Origin: Aphis gossypii
Taxonomy: Eukaryota > Arthropoda > Insecta > Hemiptera > Aphididae
Reading direction: 5' to 3'
DNA: 64,000 nucleotides
Assembly: GCF_020184175.1 (NCBI RefSeq)
Contig: NC_065531.1
Coordinates: forward strand, 4,919,213 to 4,983,212
The stretch's first letter is position 1, and the number at the start of each line of letters is the position of its first letter. Made by a program: the position numbers and the translations under genes. The notes beneath the pieces were generated by a model. It searched no databases. It was not told where the DNA came from and saw nothing but the letters and a program-made list of their open reading frames with translations. Of this stretch, positions 27,731-40,998 are shown piece by piece.

Positions 27731-28035
27731 AACACGGTATACGCGCGAAACCGTTTGGTACACAACGCACTATAGTGATATCACCGCTAGCCAGTAAACA
27801 CCTAAGCTAGAAGTTGTGTGTAGAAGTTATTCAGTAAATTTCGAAAATGGCTTTACTGTCTGACCCGACATTTTGATATACGACTGCGACGAGAATCGTT
27901 ACGCGCGGAGTACCTATATACCACTGGCTGTGCAAAGTAGTCCGACGACGCTGTCTAAACGAGAAGTACACGAATTGTAATAAGCCGTGTTACACGCGGT
28001 CGGGTTCCGAAAAATTAATGGGCGATCGTGTTTCG
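27730..28035. promoter_or_regulatory. CpG-richer patch, candidate promoter
   Basis: About 300 bases are richer in CG dinucleotides (CGCGCGAAACCG, ACGCGCGGAG, ACGCGGTCGG). On the minus strand a TATA-like GGTATATAG (27922-27914) precedes a short ATG frame MSGQT (27871-27857) that meets a GTAAAG donor. On the plus strand TTATTCAGTAAA resembles an initiator before an ATG GCT frame of 9 codons. No following exon is found for either strand. Confidence 0.2.
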
Positions 28036-28980
28036 CTCTCGGCAAAAAAAAAAAATATAGTGCTAGTTTCGTAATTTTCTATTTTGTTTTATTATTATTA
28101 TTTCCCTCTCTCTCACCACCCCCGTTTGGTCATAATAATAAAAATATATAAACTAGATTTGTGTTGCATGGGACAGCAACGAGTGTATAATATTATGTAT
28201 TATTATGTAAGATACACAAGAATTTTAATTTTTTTCAACATTTATTTAAAATAATCAATCTATAAATTTATTTATCATAATCATACTATAAGAGTAGATA
28301 ATTTACATGCATGAACATGAAGAACAAGTTAACAAGTTACAAAATAAGAATTAACCACCAATAAAATGTTTTAACTTTTAACTTTATTTCCTCTTTTTTT
28401 ATGTGTTAAGCCAGAATATATCTATTTGAAGAAACCATGTATCTTAGTCTACAACAAAGTATTTTAAGTCCTATCAAAATAAACTGTAAAAAATCTATAA
28501 AATTTTCCTTTACAAATTTTGTTAACAATAACCATGCAAAAATCAAGTGGAAAATATATATTTTAACTGAAAAATTCATCATTTTTCAAAAATTACTGGC
28601 AAATAGTAGGTAGTCTTTATCATAGAAATAAATTGTTAAAATGAGAGTTTACTTCTGTTACATAATAGATTTGAGTGAGTTCGATGATCACGTATTGTAT
28701 TATAAAGAAAACAATTTTGAGCGAAGGGGATGAACGACTCGAATTTCGAATTCCTATCAAATACTAATATACACATGTCATCCGATATATTTTAATTGTT
28801 TTAAAAATTATAAATGTGGAATATTGTATTACATTTTCAAAACGAGAAAAAACCTAAAAAAATATCACAGATAACATATTATGTACTCACAAATAGTTTG
28901 ATAAAAATTGTTATTTTTCTATTTCTGATAAGTGTTTATTTTAATGAGTGGTTTAACACTTAACATTTTTTTCAATAAAA
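28036..28980. other. Non-coding AT-rich stretch
   Basis: No supported feature; ends at an A-run near 28.98 kb. Confidence 0.35.
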
Positions 28981-29470
28981 AAAAAAAAAAAAATACCATA
29001 ATACTGAATTTTCAAGTCTTAGATACATCAACTGAAGATAATATAAATGCTTAAGTTTACAATAGTTTTCAAATGTTCATGATTTTGAACAGGAGATATT
29101 ATTAAGAATTTTGTCTAATTATATATTATGAAATTTCATAGCAAAAACTTTTTTTTATCGCATTTACATAAATTTTTATACCTTGTACTCGATTTCTGCC
29201 TATGAACACAGTAGTTTGAAGGATCAATGAGCACAATGAGTAAAAGAGTGATTTTTTATAGGTAGATATTACTACTTCTGAAACTTTTTGAACTTACAAA
29301 ACCAACTAAAGAATATGTTTGTTAGTGATTCACATTTTATATACTACACTCAATTATTGAACTCTATAGGTATAAAATATATTTTTTTAATTAATTTTTT
29401 TAGAACTATAAGTGTTTAGAAGCACGAAAATGAGACTTAATTTAAAACTTTAGTCGTTTAATATGTAAAA
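28980..29470. repeat. Copy of a dispersed AT-rich repeat
   Basis: Contains TTTTCAAATGTTCATGATTT near 29.07 kb, nearly the same as TTTTCAAATGCTCATGATTT near 46.38 kb, with similar AT-rich flanks. Borders were not resolved and no terminal repeats are seen. Confidence 0.4.
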
Positions 29471-29569
29471 TCTAAATATAAGACCTCGAAGGTCGTTAAT
29501 AACTATACAAGCTAAAGTAATTTAATTCGATTTCTTTTACTATTAATTTTTATTTTCATTTACAATATC

Positions 29570-29606
29570 ATAATAATAATATAATAATAATAATAATAAT
29601 AATAAA
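29570..29606. repeat. (TAA)n microsatellite
   Basis: About twelve ATA/TAA units, with one interruption at the start. Confidence 0.9.
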
Positions 29607-32100
29607 ATCAGTTTTTCTGCGTACTACTAAAACTTACTCTTGTAAATCCATTATACTTTTCTGTAAATCGTGATTCGTGACTAGTATAAAAAATCAGAAA
29701 ACACGAATTTATTATCATTATAAAACAATGTGCTGGATAATTTACGCAAGACTATAACCTAAGGTCCATCGTCCGGCACTTGTGGTGACAAAAAGTATTT
29801 CGACTATACAACTAAATTTATTACTTTTTGTCAATCATTTCATAATAATGTGATGACCACAAGTTTAGGAATATTTCAATTATATTATATTCCAATCACT
29901 TGAAGGCTACATTTTAATGTTAAAACTGCTGATGCATACATCTGATACTCACAATGTTCATAAATCATATTATTGACTTCATAGCAGCGAATTTCGACTC
30001 CAAACTCAATAAGATTTTATGTAGCATAATATCATAAATTAATGTAAAAACCTATATGTTATATCAGATTTGGTAGTCAAAGTTTAAGAAAAATATAGGT
30101 CTACTTTACTCGTAGATACATTCTTATATTTTATATTATATACACATCGTACTAACTCACCATCCTCCAAAACAACCTAATCATAAAACAATGAATAAAC
30201 TTTGTTAAATGTTATAGTAAGTTTGCATTGTTTAGTAAAATATAACATTTAACTCAAAAAAAAACAAGGCACTTCTGTTTATCTGTAAGAACAAGTGGCA
30301 TTTCAAAAATAATACGCTAAACTGTATTTTGTGGTTTAGAAGAATAACCAATAAAAATACTAATATGCCGAACAAAAACCGCACCCATACATTATTTTCA
30401 CCAAGTGAAATGTTTAAACGATTACAGTCACTGAAATATATTATTTCGATAAATATGAGAGGCCATTACATTTCTTATGTTACCTACCTTATAATTATTA
30501 TTTGTCATTCGGGCTCTAAATTATAATTTTGACGAAACAAAATCCACGACCTATTGTTCTGACTTTTATTTTTTACTGTTAATGACAATTCAGTTTGACC
30601 CTCGACATCTAACTATACACTAATGTCTTTTAAACGCTTATAACGCGATTCATGGGCACTGCCGGAAGAAACTGAAAACGGTCGACGAGGTATTAATTAT
30701 AGTTAGTTTGATACGGCATTAGCATCAGTGACCGTAAATTCGATCAATTAGACAAGCCTAAAGAATGGCAGAAGGTCTGATTTTGCTCTCGATTACAAAC
30801 GCAATAGACGGTATTTAATGTGAACACTGCAGTGTTTAAGTTTAAATCTACAACGATTTTCAACACTTTCTGTTTTACCTATAACGCGTAACACATGAGT
30901 CGATCATTTATCAACAATAAAATATAATATAATATACATACATATCATTATTCGACCGTCAATCGAAATACCTAATGAGTAATGACAAGTAAAGGTATGT
31001 AAAACGATGTAAGCACATTATGTATTATTATATTATATCTTAATGAAATTTTTAATATTGTTATCTTTTTTTTCATATATATAATATAATTTGCCTAAAA
31101 ATATCACCTGATAACCTTTGATATAATGTGTATACAGATAAAAAATAGGGGAATTACGAAAATTACGCGTAAATACATTTTTAGTTCAAATCTGTTTAGA
31201 GCACATATTATATGCATTAAAACTGATTATATCAATATTGTTTGTTATTTTTTTATATGAATATAAAAATATGATATAATGAGTAATATGTAGTTTGTAT
31301 TTTATAAAAGTATTTGAAACAATTAAATTTAAATTTAAAGGTTAAAAAATGTAATACCTACGTTATTGTTAATTATTAACACATTATCACCTTTCAGAAG
31401 CTTATATTATATTGTACTAAATGATAAATAATAAAATAAATTTATATTATCCATTTGATGTTATAAAATATTTAAAAATCATTTAACACTTAGAAAATAA
31501 AATAAAGTCTTTATACGTGCGTATAAGTTAAAGTGAAATTAACATTATACCTACATAAAAATGATACCAATAATTTTCTTCTAACTGTTTTATTTTTATA
31601 TCGAAAATAACAATTAAAACATTTAAAAATATATGTATGATTTGAATTATTTTTTTTATAATTTTAATACAACATATTTTTAAATGTTAAAAACAAAATA
31701 GGTTTTTTACATCCTACGATTTTCTCTATATATACAGTTTAATAGGCGATAATACCTTACTATGGAAATATGAAATAATTAAATAGACTTTATGGACTTT
31801 AAAAAAATACAGTAACTATTGTTATTTACTATGAGTTTTTAATTTATCTATTGATAAAACTTAGTTTTCTTAAGTTAATTAACAGTTATTAAAATATAAT
31901 GGATTTCCATTTCGCGTTCTAATATAATGTTCACTGTTAGCTTCCATTATGTGTATTAACTAACTGTGCAAAAGTCTTATAATAATGTCGTCATACCCTC
32001 TGATATACACCATGAAATGTAATAACTAATACGTTTTCTCCGTGGTCCATTGTACTTACTATTTATATTAAATTAATTGTATTATTATGTTCTCTACTGC
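29607..32100. other. Non-coding AT-rich stretch
   Basis: No exon supported. A 17-codon frame MAEGLILLSITNAIDGI near 30.76 kb has a good start context but is too short to call. Confidence 0.35.
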
Positions 32101-32109
32101 TATTTTCTA

Positions 32110-32395
32110 TAATAATAATAATATTATTACTAACTTACATAATATCGCCAGTATGGGCTATCACTTCCCAAATGAAAATTTGGTTCATGCTAAATAAAAA
32201 AATAAATAATTTCACTGGATTCCCAACCTATTGGATGATTAATCAATTCAAAAAATTCCTTAATCTAAATAAAACCTGCTCTGCATTACAAAATTGATGA
32301 AAAAACATTCAAACCTAAATCGCTCAAACCACGCCTATTACAAGACATCTTTTTGATTACAGAAGACCAACCAGACAGCTTATAAGCAAATTTCA
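32110..32395 (+). mobile_element. Jockey-type non-LTR retrotransposon relic (reverse-transcriptase C-terminal region)
   Basis: A plus-strand frame reads LLLTYIISPVWAITSQMKIW, then FTGFPTYWMINQFKKFLNLN, before TGA TGA at about 32.3 kb. This follows the order of the jockey RT tail: ILTYxSPVW-xTS, then a basic helix, an ITGFP-like turn and a LNL segment. Downstream KSLKPRLLQDIFLITEDQPD, in another frame, fits the basic C-terminal tail. There are no catalytic FADD or endonuclease motifs nearby, so this is a 5'-truncated, frameshifted copy, the usual fate of LINE insertions. The orientation is plus; no poly(A) tail or target-site duplication was identified. Confidence 0.5.
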
Positions 32396-35300
32396 TTATT
32401 TTATACTATCCACCATATTATAATGTATAAGTTATAATTATTACAAACATGGTCCATCAACATATACTTAATATTATTGTAATACTCGAACATTGTAAAA
32501 ACATTATAATTAGTATGTAGACACAATTAATTAAATAATTTATTTATGTGTTCAGCTTTCTCATTTTACTCAACCAGGAGATGATACGTTTATAATAATT
32601 ATAATTAACTTAGAGTTTAGCGTAAATAGGTAGATGCCACTAATATAATAAGTAATAAAGAATAACTTTCCATGATTATTTACGAAAAATTCCAATAAAA
32701 ATCTATGTGTCAAGGTTATAAATATCATAAAATAATATATAGGTATAATGTCCGTTAAATTTATTTTTGAGTTCAAATATTGAGTTTATGTCTTGACTTT
32801 TTGAATGAAGGTCATTTAAATTACATAAACTATGAAAACTAAAAAACAATGTACTCATAACAATTTATTGTGATTTAAAAATCTTAATCTAGCCACAGCA
32901 TACCCAAATTGTTTTTAATCTCATCATAAAGAAATTTTATAATCTTAGATATACTTAAATAATGCATTATATGCGAATGTATATTAAATTATATGTAACA
33001 TACAAGTTAAAAAAAAAAAACAATTATATATTTTATAGAAATTCAAAATATTCCCATTATAATACCAATAATTAGTTTACAATACATGATGTTAAATTTT
33101 ATAATTATAATAAAGTATTAAAACTTTATTCTTGAGGTTACAAATTATTTATTTTTCCCATATGGCAAATTATTAATATTAGATTATAGATTTTGAGAGG
33201 TTATATTTTAGGAACAAAATAAAGTTTAAATAAAACTATTCATAATTTCTACTATAGTATGTAGTAAATGGACAATGACTGATTTAAACATGGAAATAAT
33301 ACAAAATATACACAATAATAATTTTAAAACTAAAATAATTATTTTTACATATAATACAAAAAAATTAGATTTGCATCAATATGCAAACAAAAATCCTTTT
33401 TTAGACAAATTGAATAACGTTAATGACATTAATTTTCTTGAAATTTATTTCGTCATAGTATAATATCAGTACATTGTTTACATTTTTCTTAAATTGTACT
33501 CATTATCTACTGCTTTTTGATAATATGAATAAATCTTAATCACTTTTAATAAAATTAATATCAGAGTACTAAATCAAAAGTTTTTTATTCTGTCTATTTT
33601 TATATATCGTAATAGAACATGGTAAAAAGATTAAATACGAGTTACAGAAAATCTGCCATAAGACAATCACAATTAACTAAAAAGTAATTACAGATCTAAA
33701 GCTCGTACTAAAAAAAAAACAAACGAAAATAATATTTTTGGTTGAATCACATAGCTCTTCTTCATGATAATAATGTAAAAATAACTGTCAACATAATATT
33801 ATCCCAGCTTATTACACTACACTACACTCACTTCCAAAGATTATAATGTGTATTTTTCTAAGAAAAACTTATGATATATACCTAAATACATACAATGTGA
33901 GTATTACATTAATATAATCAAAATAAATCAACGATTCGTCATTGAAAATATTGATTTCTTTAATATATTATACCTACTTCCTTAGATTTTAAATGACTTT
34001 TTAATAAATATTTACGACTGATTTCTGTGATATTGTATGATTGCTATCGGTCTGTCGTTATGTAATCTCTGATTCGTGATGAATTTATTAATTTAAAACA
34101 ACACTAATCTTTGTGTCAATATACCTATTTCGTGCACAGTTAGAATTTCGACATCGTAGAATCATTTTTGTGATCTGCTTGACGGAACATCAATCACGAC
34201 GTGTGCGTAGGTTTGCGGACAGATAAAATCGAAAAAGTCCAAAGACGACTTTTTCCATATTCCTAATGTTAATTCACTTAACCACCCACTCAATGATGTA
34301 GAATATAAATAATATAATAATCTTAAACCATTGTAAAACATAAATTCGAACACGTAAGTACTTAAATTAGAGTTGTTGAAAAAAACAAAACTTTAAATAA
34401 ATACCTAATCCGGTTATTAGCACGATCTGTATTACTGGTAATTTTTATTGAACCTTGAGTGCAAAATGTTGTTCTTAATAGAAACATATATTTTCATTTA
34501 TTAAATCGTCGTAGCGAATTACCTTTAAGTAAGTATCTCTTAAACCACATAATCTGTGATTATTTTTCATACCAGTTATTATCGAAGATAGGTTAAAATA
34601 ATAATTATACGATCAGAATATTTCGAACGTTTCATGTAATTATATAGTATGATTAACGTTAATACCTGTGTTTGAAATTCAGTCAAAATATTTCTGTATT
34701 ACTTCTTCAGTTAACACTAGCTTTAAATAAATGAGATAATATTAAAAGTTAAATACTAAACTAAATAAATAACAATAAAATAAAGCGTAACATATTTTAT
34801 ATTATGTTACGAAAAGGTCAAAAAACAAGTAGTATACTTATTATTTTACGTAAATTATCCATATACGTAGCGTAAATGCGTAAACTTTATCCATACATTT
34901 ATAATTTAAAAATATTACCATCTAATCAATTTGTTTTAATTAGCCGATATTTTATAGATAAAGACGAATTAGTATTACAGTGGTTCAAAATTAAAATAGA
35001 TAGTTAAATATTATACAGCGATTTTAATATTCTTGTAACAAAAATCAAATCGTAATCTGAAATAAAAATGATTTATTAGATTCTCAGAGTGATTTTCTGG
35101 CTTTATATTTACATGTACTTTGTGTGCATTTATTTTTATATAGCGACTTTTTAAAACCTTAACCACCCAAAAAAGATTGTTTATTAAGTATTTAACACAA
35201 AGATTTTTTATCAACTAAAACTTCTAAAACATCTTTTATAAAAACTATTATATACAATTATTGTTTTATCAATAGATTTGCTTTACCTACTCAACCACAC

Positions 35301-38300
35301 AAATTAACCAAGTTAACCTAACCTAGATAATGTACACATTGTCCGTCTTTTGAATTTTATGCGAATGCATTATGCATGAATTATTATTTGTGTATATTAT
35401 TTATACTATAGTATTTAAAACAATAATATGACTTGTTTGTCCGTATTATATTCATTAATTTTTGCACATCTTAGTTATTGTACACAAGTATATATCTGTG
35501 ACCCATATATTATGATTAATTCAACCACATTATCAACTATTATGGACTAAACTTAATCACAGTTGTTGGGAATTATAGACATACTACCTAAACCTACTAT
35601 TTAAAAATTCATAAATTGGCCTAGGAAATTTAATAGGCACATTGTTATTTTAAAATTAACCCGATAAATCAATTGCTGCCAAAAACAATTGAAATAATAA
35701 TAATAATCTAAAATCATAAATTACGTTTATTTTTTGCCCATATTAATCACTTCTGATAATAATAATTATGATAAATTATAAAAAAAAATGAATGGCTGAA
35801 AAAAATGTTTGATAACATACGTGTACCATAATAAATATTGTGACACCATGTCTTATCTGTAATGCAGAATATTAACATTTCGAATGCACCGAGTTGTATA
35901 ATTTATCGTCGTGTCGTTTTTGTTATTATTATTATTTTTTTTTTTTCGTAAAAACGTTGCATTCGAACACAATAATAATTGCCCGTTGACAACTGTCGAC
36001 CCTGGCCCGTTTCTCCAGTGACACACTGTATAGGTAAGTACAATATAGTATACACACATTTTATAATTCATATTATTATTATTATATAGTCAAATAATAA
36101 ATTACACTATGTTCTTCGGCTTTGGTGAATATTTCAAGTGAACACATAATATCTGCCTATATACACTCGATTGCGTTCCTAGTCGAAATAATACAATATG
36201 CAATAAATGCGATTTTTATTGAACGGAAAAAAAACTAAAATAGAATTATTTTTAAATATAATATAAATAATAACGTACTTGTATATATTAGATAAATACC
36301 TATGTTGAGTGTTAACGAATCCAGGAATATCGATCGATATTTTAAGCATAACATTCTTAAGTGGCCAACAAAAAAATATAAACAGTCAAAACTATAAAAA
36401 TTCGTTCTTACCACTCAATTACTATTTTTTTTTTAATATTATTATATGAACTTAGCTTTCTTTTGTGCATCGTTTATTATTTTGTTTTACTGACCTTAAA
36501 TGAATTATAAATGTGTACGATTTTGATTTGTTGTCGAGATTATGATAACATATTATCGTGAGTATATATTTGGGCATACAGAACAATTAATTATAATATA
36601 ACTTATGACTATCATGAAATCGAAATAGTATTATGGACTGATTTTAAATTGCTTTTACTGTTTTTAGAATTATAAAAGATCAGTGTTAATCAACAATTCC
36701 GGAACTAAAATAAATGATAATGATTAGACATTATGACAGTATTAAATTAGTTAGTAAACTGATACTAGTAAGTATTTTTGGCTATAACAATTAATAACTT
36801 TTGTTTCCTTGTTAATTTTCTCAAGTAATAATTAACTTATAGATAATTTATATAATTTTCAATTTTTTAATTTTAAAAATGTTTAATAATACCAGATCCT
36901 CAGTCCACATTGATACTTTTCTACAGAAAAACGTTATTTTTTTTTATCAATTAAAAAAAAAAAATCAAGTTCTTTATTATAGTTTTAATTGTGTACCTAA
37001 TTATTACTGCCTGTATTTTTTTCAATTATATACCTATTTATAAAGACGAAATTATAAATTTGACGTAACAAGTATCCAAATAAATTTATAGAACAATAAA
37101 TATTTGTATAGCACAATACAATATCTTATAAAATAATATGAATATTTAATGCATTTTAATGCTACCTGAGTGGCTGATATTAGTGTTTCATAGTTGTGAA
37201 CAAAATATAATTTAAAGTATATGTAAATTGTGGATTGTGTGAATTATATACGATGTTATGAAAATTGCGTGAATAAATATAGGTTTTTTTCAGGACTTGG
37301 CTAGATAAAGCTAGCAATCTGACTAAATCATATATTTAAATCATACTAAATTGTTAGGTTCAGATAAAAACATTAATTTCTTGAGGAAAAGCGGTCTTAA
37401 TTATTCTTAGTAGACAGGTAAGCAAATAGGTAAGTCGGACTTGGGTTTTAAGGCATAATAATCAACTATAAAAACACAAAATTGTTTTGAAAAAATCAAA
37501 AAAGAAGTATATTTGTTTTTTAAAAAAAAAACAAAAAAAAACTAGTTATAAAAATGGATAAAAAATTTTAAAAACTAATTTTAACTAAAAAAGGAATTAA
37601 CTATTGTCTACCATGTGCTTATATATTTCCCTAGATTTTCAGTAGTGAAACTGGCTCTATAGTCCGACAGAATATTTTTATATGTAGAAAACGAAATCTC
37701 TACATCCATTGAAGTGATCGGTACATACTTCATACGAGAGATTTCAAATTACAACATTAAATCTTAAATTTTGAAATTATCGATATCGATTTTATAGGCA
37801 TACTGACTGTACAGGTACTGCAGGCTATATGCTGATCGATAATATATACGTTTAATACTTTCAATAAACAAGCGAAAACAATAATAATCCAATATCCGCA
37901 TTCTGGTTTTTTACATTTCTTATTAATTATTTTTTTTTTTATTACAATAGCATAATAAATATATAAAAAAAATTCACAGCTAGAATTATTGAAAACAAGC
38001 ATTTACATAAACAAAAGCAAAAACAAATTGGTTTATTTGGAATCAGAATGACGCGAAACAAATTTATGTACAAAAATTAGATATATATCATATATAAAAA
38101 AGATGCATATGCTTTAAAATCCGAGCCCTACAAATAAGAAATAACTAATAATAAAAAATAACAATATTTGAATTTAAAATAATTATATTATAAAAAAATT
38201 TTAATTAAAAAATTTAATTTTTTATTTAACATTGTAAAAAACTATAGTTTAAGCAATAGATATGAGTACCTAGTGAATAAAGTTAAGTGGTAAAAATGTT

Positions 38301-40600
38301 TAACCAACAGTCAGAATAAATGCTTTACTCTAATAATTTTTGATATCAAATACAAACAATAATATCTCTAATATTTACTTTATGTACAAAATCAATATTA
38401 TCTATGCCTAAATCAAAGTATATTATGTTCTCAATTGTTTTGTAAAAATTAAAAACCTGGAAATGTATTGTCCGCTGTAACTGTATACAACGGAGACTCT
38501 AATTTTGTTACGCATATGCAAATATGAGGGAATTGGTGTATACTTTTTCCTCCCATAATTTTTATACACATATATGACCTGTACCTTTATATTATAATAT
38601 TATTTCGTTGGTATTTTAAAATATTGTTACTCTAATAATAAAGACGATTTTCCCATATTGCGTGAGGGGAAACTAATTAATAAACGATTACTACAGCAAA
38701 ATAATATATTTAAGCTCAAATTACATTAAATTCTAAAAAATAAACCATCAATATAAGGTTAGTTAATATAATAATATCACACAATCGTTAAAGCTAATAT
38801 TGTTCTGATAATTTGTCATATCACAGATGCGCCGAGCTCGTATACCAGGAAACTTATGTCCTGCTACTATGCTCTCTACAGTGTGTAAAGGGTCGTTTAT
38901 CATTCAGCGTTATTTTTAAAATTAGTCTGCAACAAATGTCTACTATTTAAAAACTAAAAATACTAACCTGGGTATGGTGATATTGCAGATAAGAACCTAT
39001 ATTATATTATTTGACTGGGCTTAAGTTAAAAAATTCTTATTAAATCGTAACTTAAAAAAATGTTTAAATTATATTACAGTGAAACATTGTCCACAAACGG
39101 ACACTTCTAAATGATGGAAATTTTTCTGGGGAAACAAACTACACACTTTCATGCATTTACTCTAAAACCAATGATAACATTTATCATAAATAATTATGAT
39201 AAAAATTAACAAAATATAAAAATATCACATTAATTGGAGGAAATAAATGAATAGGATAGAAATGCAAGGATTAACACTTATTAACAATTTCAAATAGATC
39301 AACTGCTCTCTCAAAATCATCTGACAGGGGTCAACAGGGGGTTGTTGCCTAGGTACTTAATAAATAAAGATCACAATATAAACGTATCTATATATTACTG
39401 ATACAGTAATAATATCACTATGGCCTGAATAAAAATTTATTTTATATTTTAATTTATTTAATATTAGTATTAAATTTTTTTTTAATTTATTTAAATTTAT
39501 TTTATATTCGAGTTTGGATGTAGGAATGCTATATTCAGAAATACAAAAGTTTAGTTTAAATTAAATATATATAATATAATATATTTCGTAATAGTCTAAG
39601 TTTTACTACAACACATAAATAAATAACATAAAATAAAAATTATCTGACATGTTTTTATATCACCGAAGACTTGAATGATAATAACAATATATCACTGAGT
39701 TGGGACGAAAAATATACTCTCTCGCTTACAACACAAAATGCACCCACAGCTATGTAAGTGCCTAAATGTATCAGAACATTGAGTCCGGGCAGTATAGTTC
39801 CACGAAATCTATTATGCGAAACGTAATACACACCAGCGTGTCAATCTATCAGCCAAAATACTATAATATATTATTATACATTGGTGACGTCGTGGTACAC
39901 GAGTCATCGATACCTACCACAAAAATATAGAAATTTCCAAAACGTTGGCGTCGGCGCTGCGTTCTACGTGCGGCTGTGGCAGGTATCCACTCCGACCGAG
40001 GATACAATATTTATATAAACTTTTATGATATAAAACCATAGGCTTTTAATAAAACCTAATAACTTTTGACCAAATACAACCGACAATATTTTTATAATTA
40101 GAGATAGGTTTTCGAACATTCATAACGTTAAGATATTCGAATAGTTCTAATCAAACAATTTGAGAAAAATCGAGTTCGATATCGGTATTAATGTAAGTAC
40201 AGTAGAATACTATTTTTATTTCTCGTATTTTCCATATGGCCCTTTTAGTACCACACGATTTTATTATCGTGTTATTATTTAACAAAATTTTGAATTTCAA
40301 AAATGTAAGAAATTTTCAGTTTGGTCTCAAACAGTTAGTAAAAAAAGAAAAAGAAATAATCTTTGTAAACAAACAAATGCCGTAAATCCTCTCTTTAATT
40401 TAGTCCTCAAAAAAGAGAGAGAGAGTTTGTAAATTGAATATTTATTATCGCTCCTCCCCCTGTATGTACCACATACCTACGCGTGTATATTATGCGACTC
40501 GTCACCGTCGTCAATAATAATAATATTTTGGATGTCATGATGACGCTAGGCGGTGATCTGTTTCGCGGTCTGCGGGTTCATCGTCTCCGGTTCAAAGAAA
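32396..40600. other. Gene desert downstream of the GH9 gene
   Basis: AT-rich with stops in all frames. A transposon-end-like sequence lies at 39.08 kb and a GC-richer patch at 39.88-40.01 kb. A minus-strand ORF at 34162-34353 ends in a protein-like stretch (PQTYAHVVIDVPSSRSQK) but starts in AT-driven sequence; I leave it unassigned. Confidence 0.4.
39075..39120 (+). mobile_element. Possible terminus of a pogo/Tigger-like DNA transposon (relic)
   Basis: ATTACAGTGAAACATTGTCC followed by ACAAACGGACAC resembles the CAGTGAAAC...GGACAC ends of pogo-group elements, and it begins after a TA dinucleotide as expected for that group. No matching inverted end was found within a few kb, so this is at best a solo, decayed end. 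Confidence 0.2.
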
Positions 40601-40612
40601 ACATATACATTT

Positions 40613-40624
40613 TTTATTTTTATT
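40613..40624 (-). promoter_or_regulatory. Candidate poly(A) signals for the GH9 gene
   Basis: On the minus strand two overlapping AATAAA hexamers (plus-strand TTTATT at 40613-40618 and 40619-40624) lie about 60-70 bases past the stop codon. The 3' UTR would be short. AATAAA is common by chance in such AT-rich DNA. Confidence 0.4.
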
Positions 40625-40682
40625 TTGATTTTAAGAAACAGAAATGAAATGAGGTGATCAGGCGGTGTATGATCTGGGAAAA

Positions 40683-40998
40683 TCACGCGTCCGTCGAGTT
40701 GGATGCTGCGGCAGACGGTTCGGTCCAATTTCCGTTGAACAGCACACCGTTATCGGTGTTCAGAAGGGCCTTGTTCCGGTCGGCCTGCAGTTCCAGGTGT
40801 TTGAGCCCGGCGACGGCTGACTGAAAGCCCGCGTTGTAATCCAACGTCACCTCGTTGTAGATGTACTCCTCCCGCAGATCCTTGTAGTTGTCGTTCTCGT
40901 CGGGTCCGCTGACCAACGCGCCGTACAGCACTTGCGGATTGGGCTTGGTGCTCCGATAAGCTTCCCAGTCGCACGGAGCCGGACGGTCCATACACGAG
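40683..40998 (-). CDS. GH9 gene, terminal exon (GH9 signature 2, C-terminal extension)
   Basis: Residues 378-482 contain SSCMDRPAPCDW, VLYGALVSGPDENDNYKD and YNEVTLDYNAGFQSAVAGL with the acid catalyst E427. The usual domain ends near residue 446. The remaining residues (ELQADRNKALLNTDNG onward) form an extension rich in Ala, Ser, Asn and Thr, with two sequons, ending at TGA 40685-40683. Confidence 0.93.

Noticed and set aside
30764..30817. 17-codon ORF MAEGLILLSITNAIDGI
   Set aside because: Good start context, but too short and with no other support.
34162..34353. 63-codon minus-strand ORF ending in VVIDVPSSRSQK
   Set aside because: The first half is AT-driven and no family is recognised; not enough to call a gene.
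35310..35330. TAACCTAACC, similar to the insect telomere repeat
   Set aside because: Only two units; chance occurrence.
40546..40995. Other frames over the GH9 terminal exon
   Set aside because: They are alternative-frame shadows; the NEVTLDYNA frame is the one that joins all exons.
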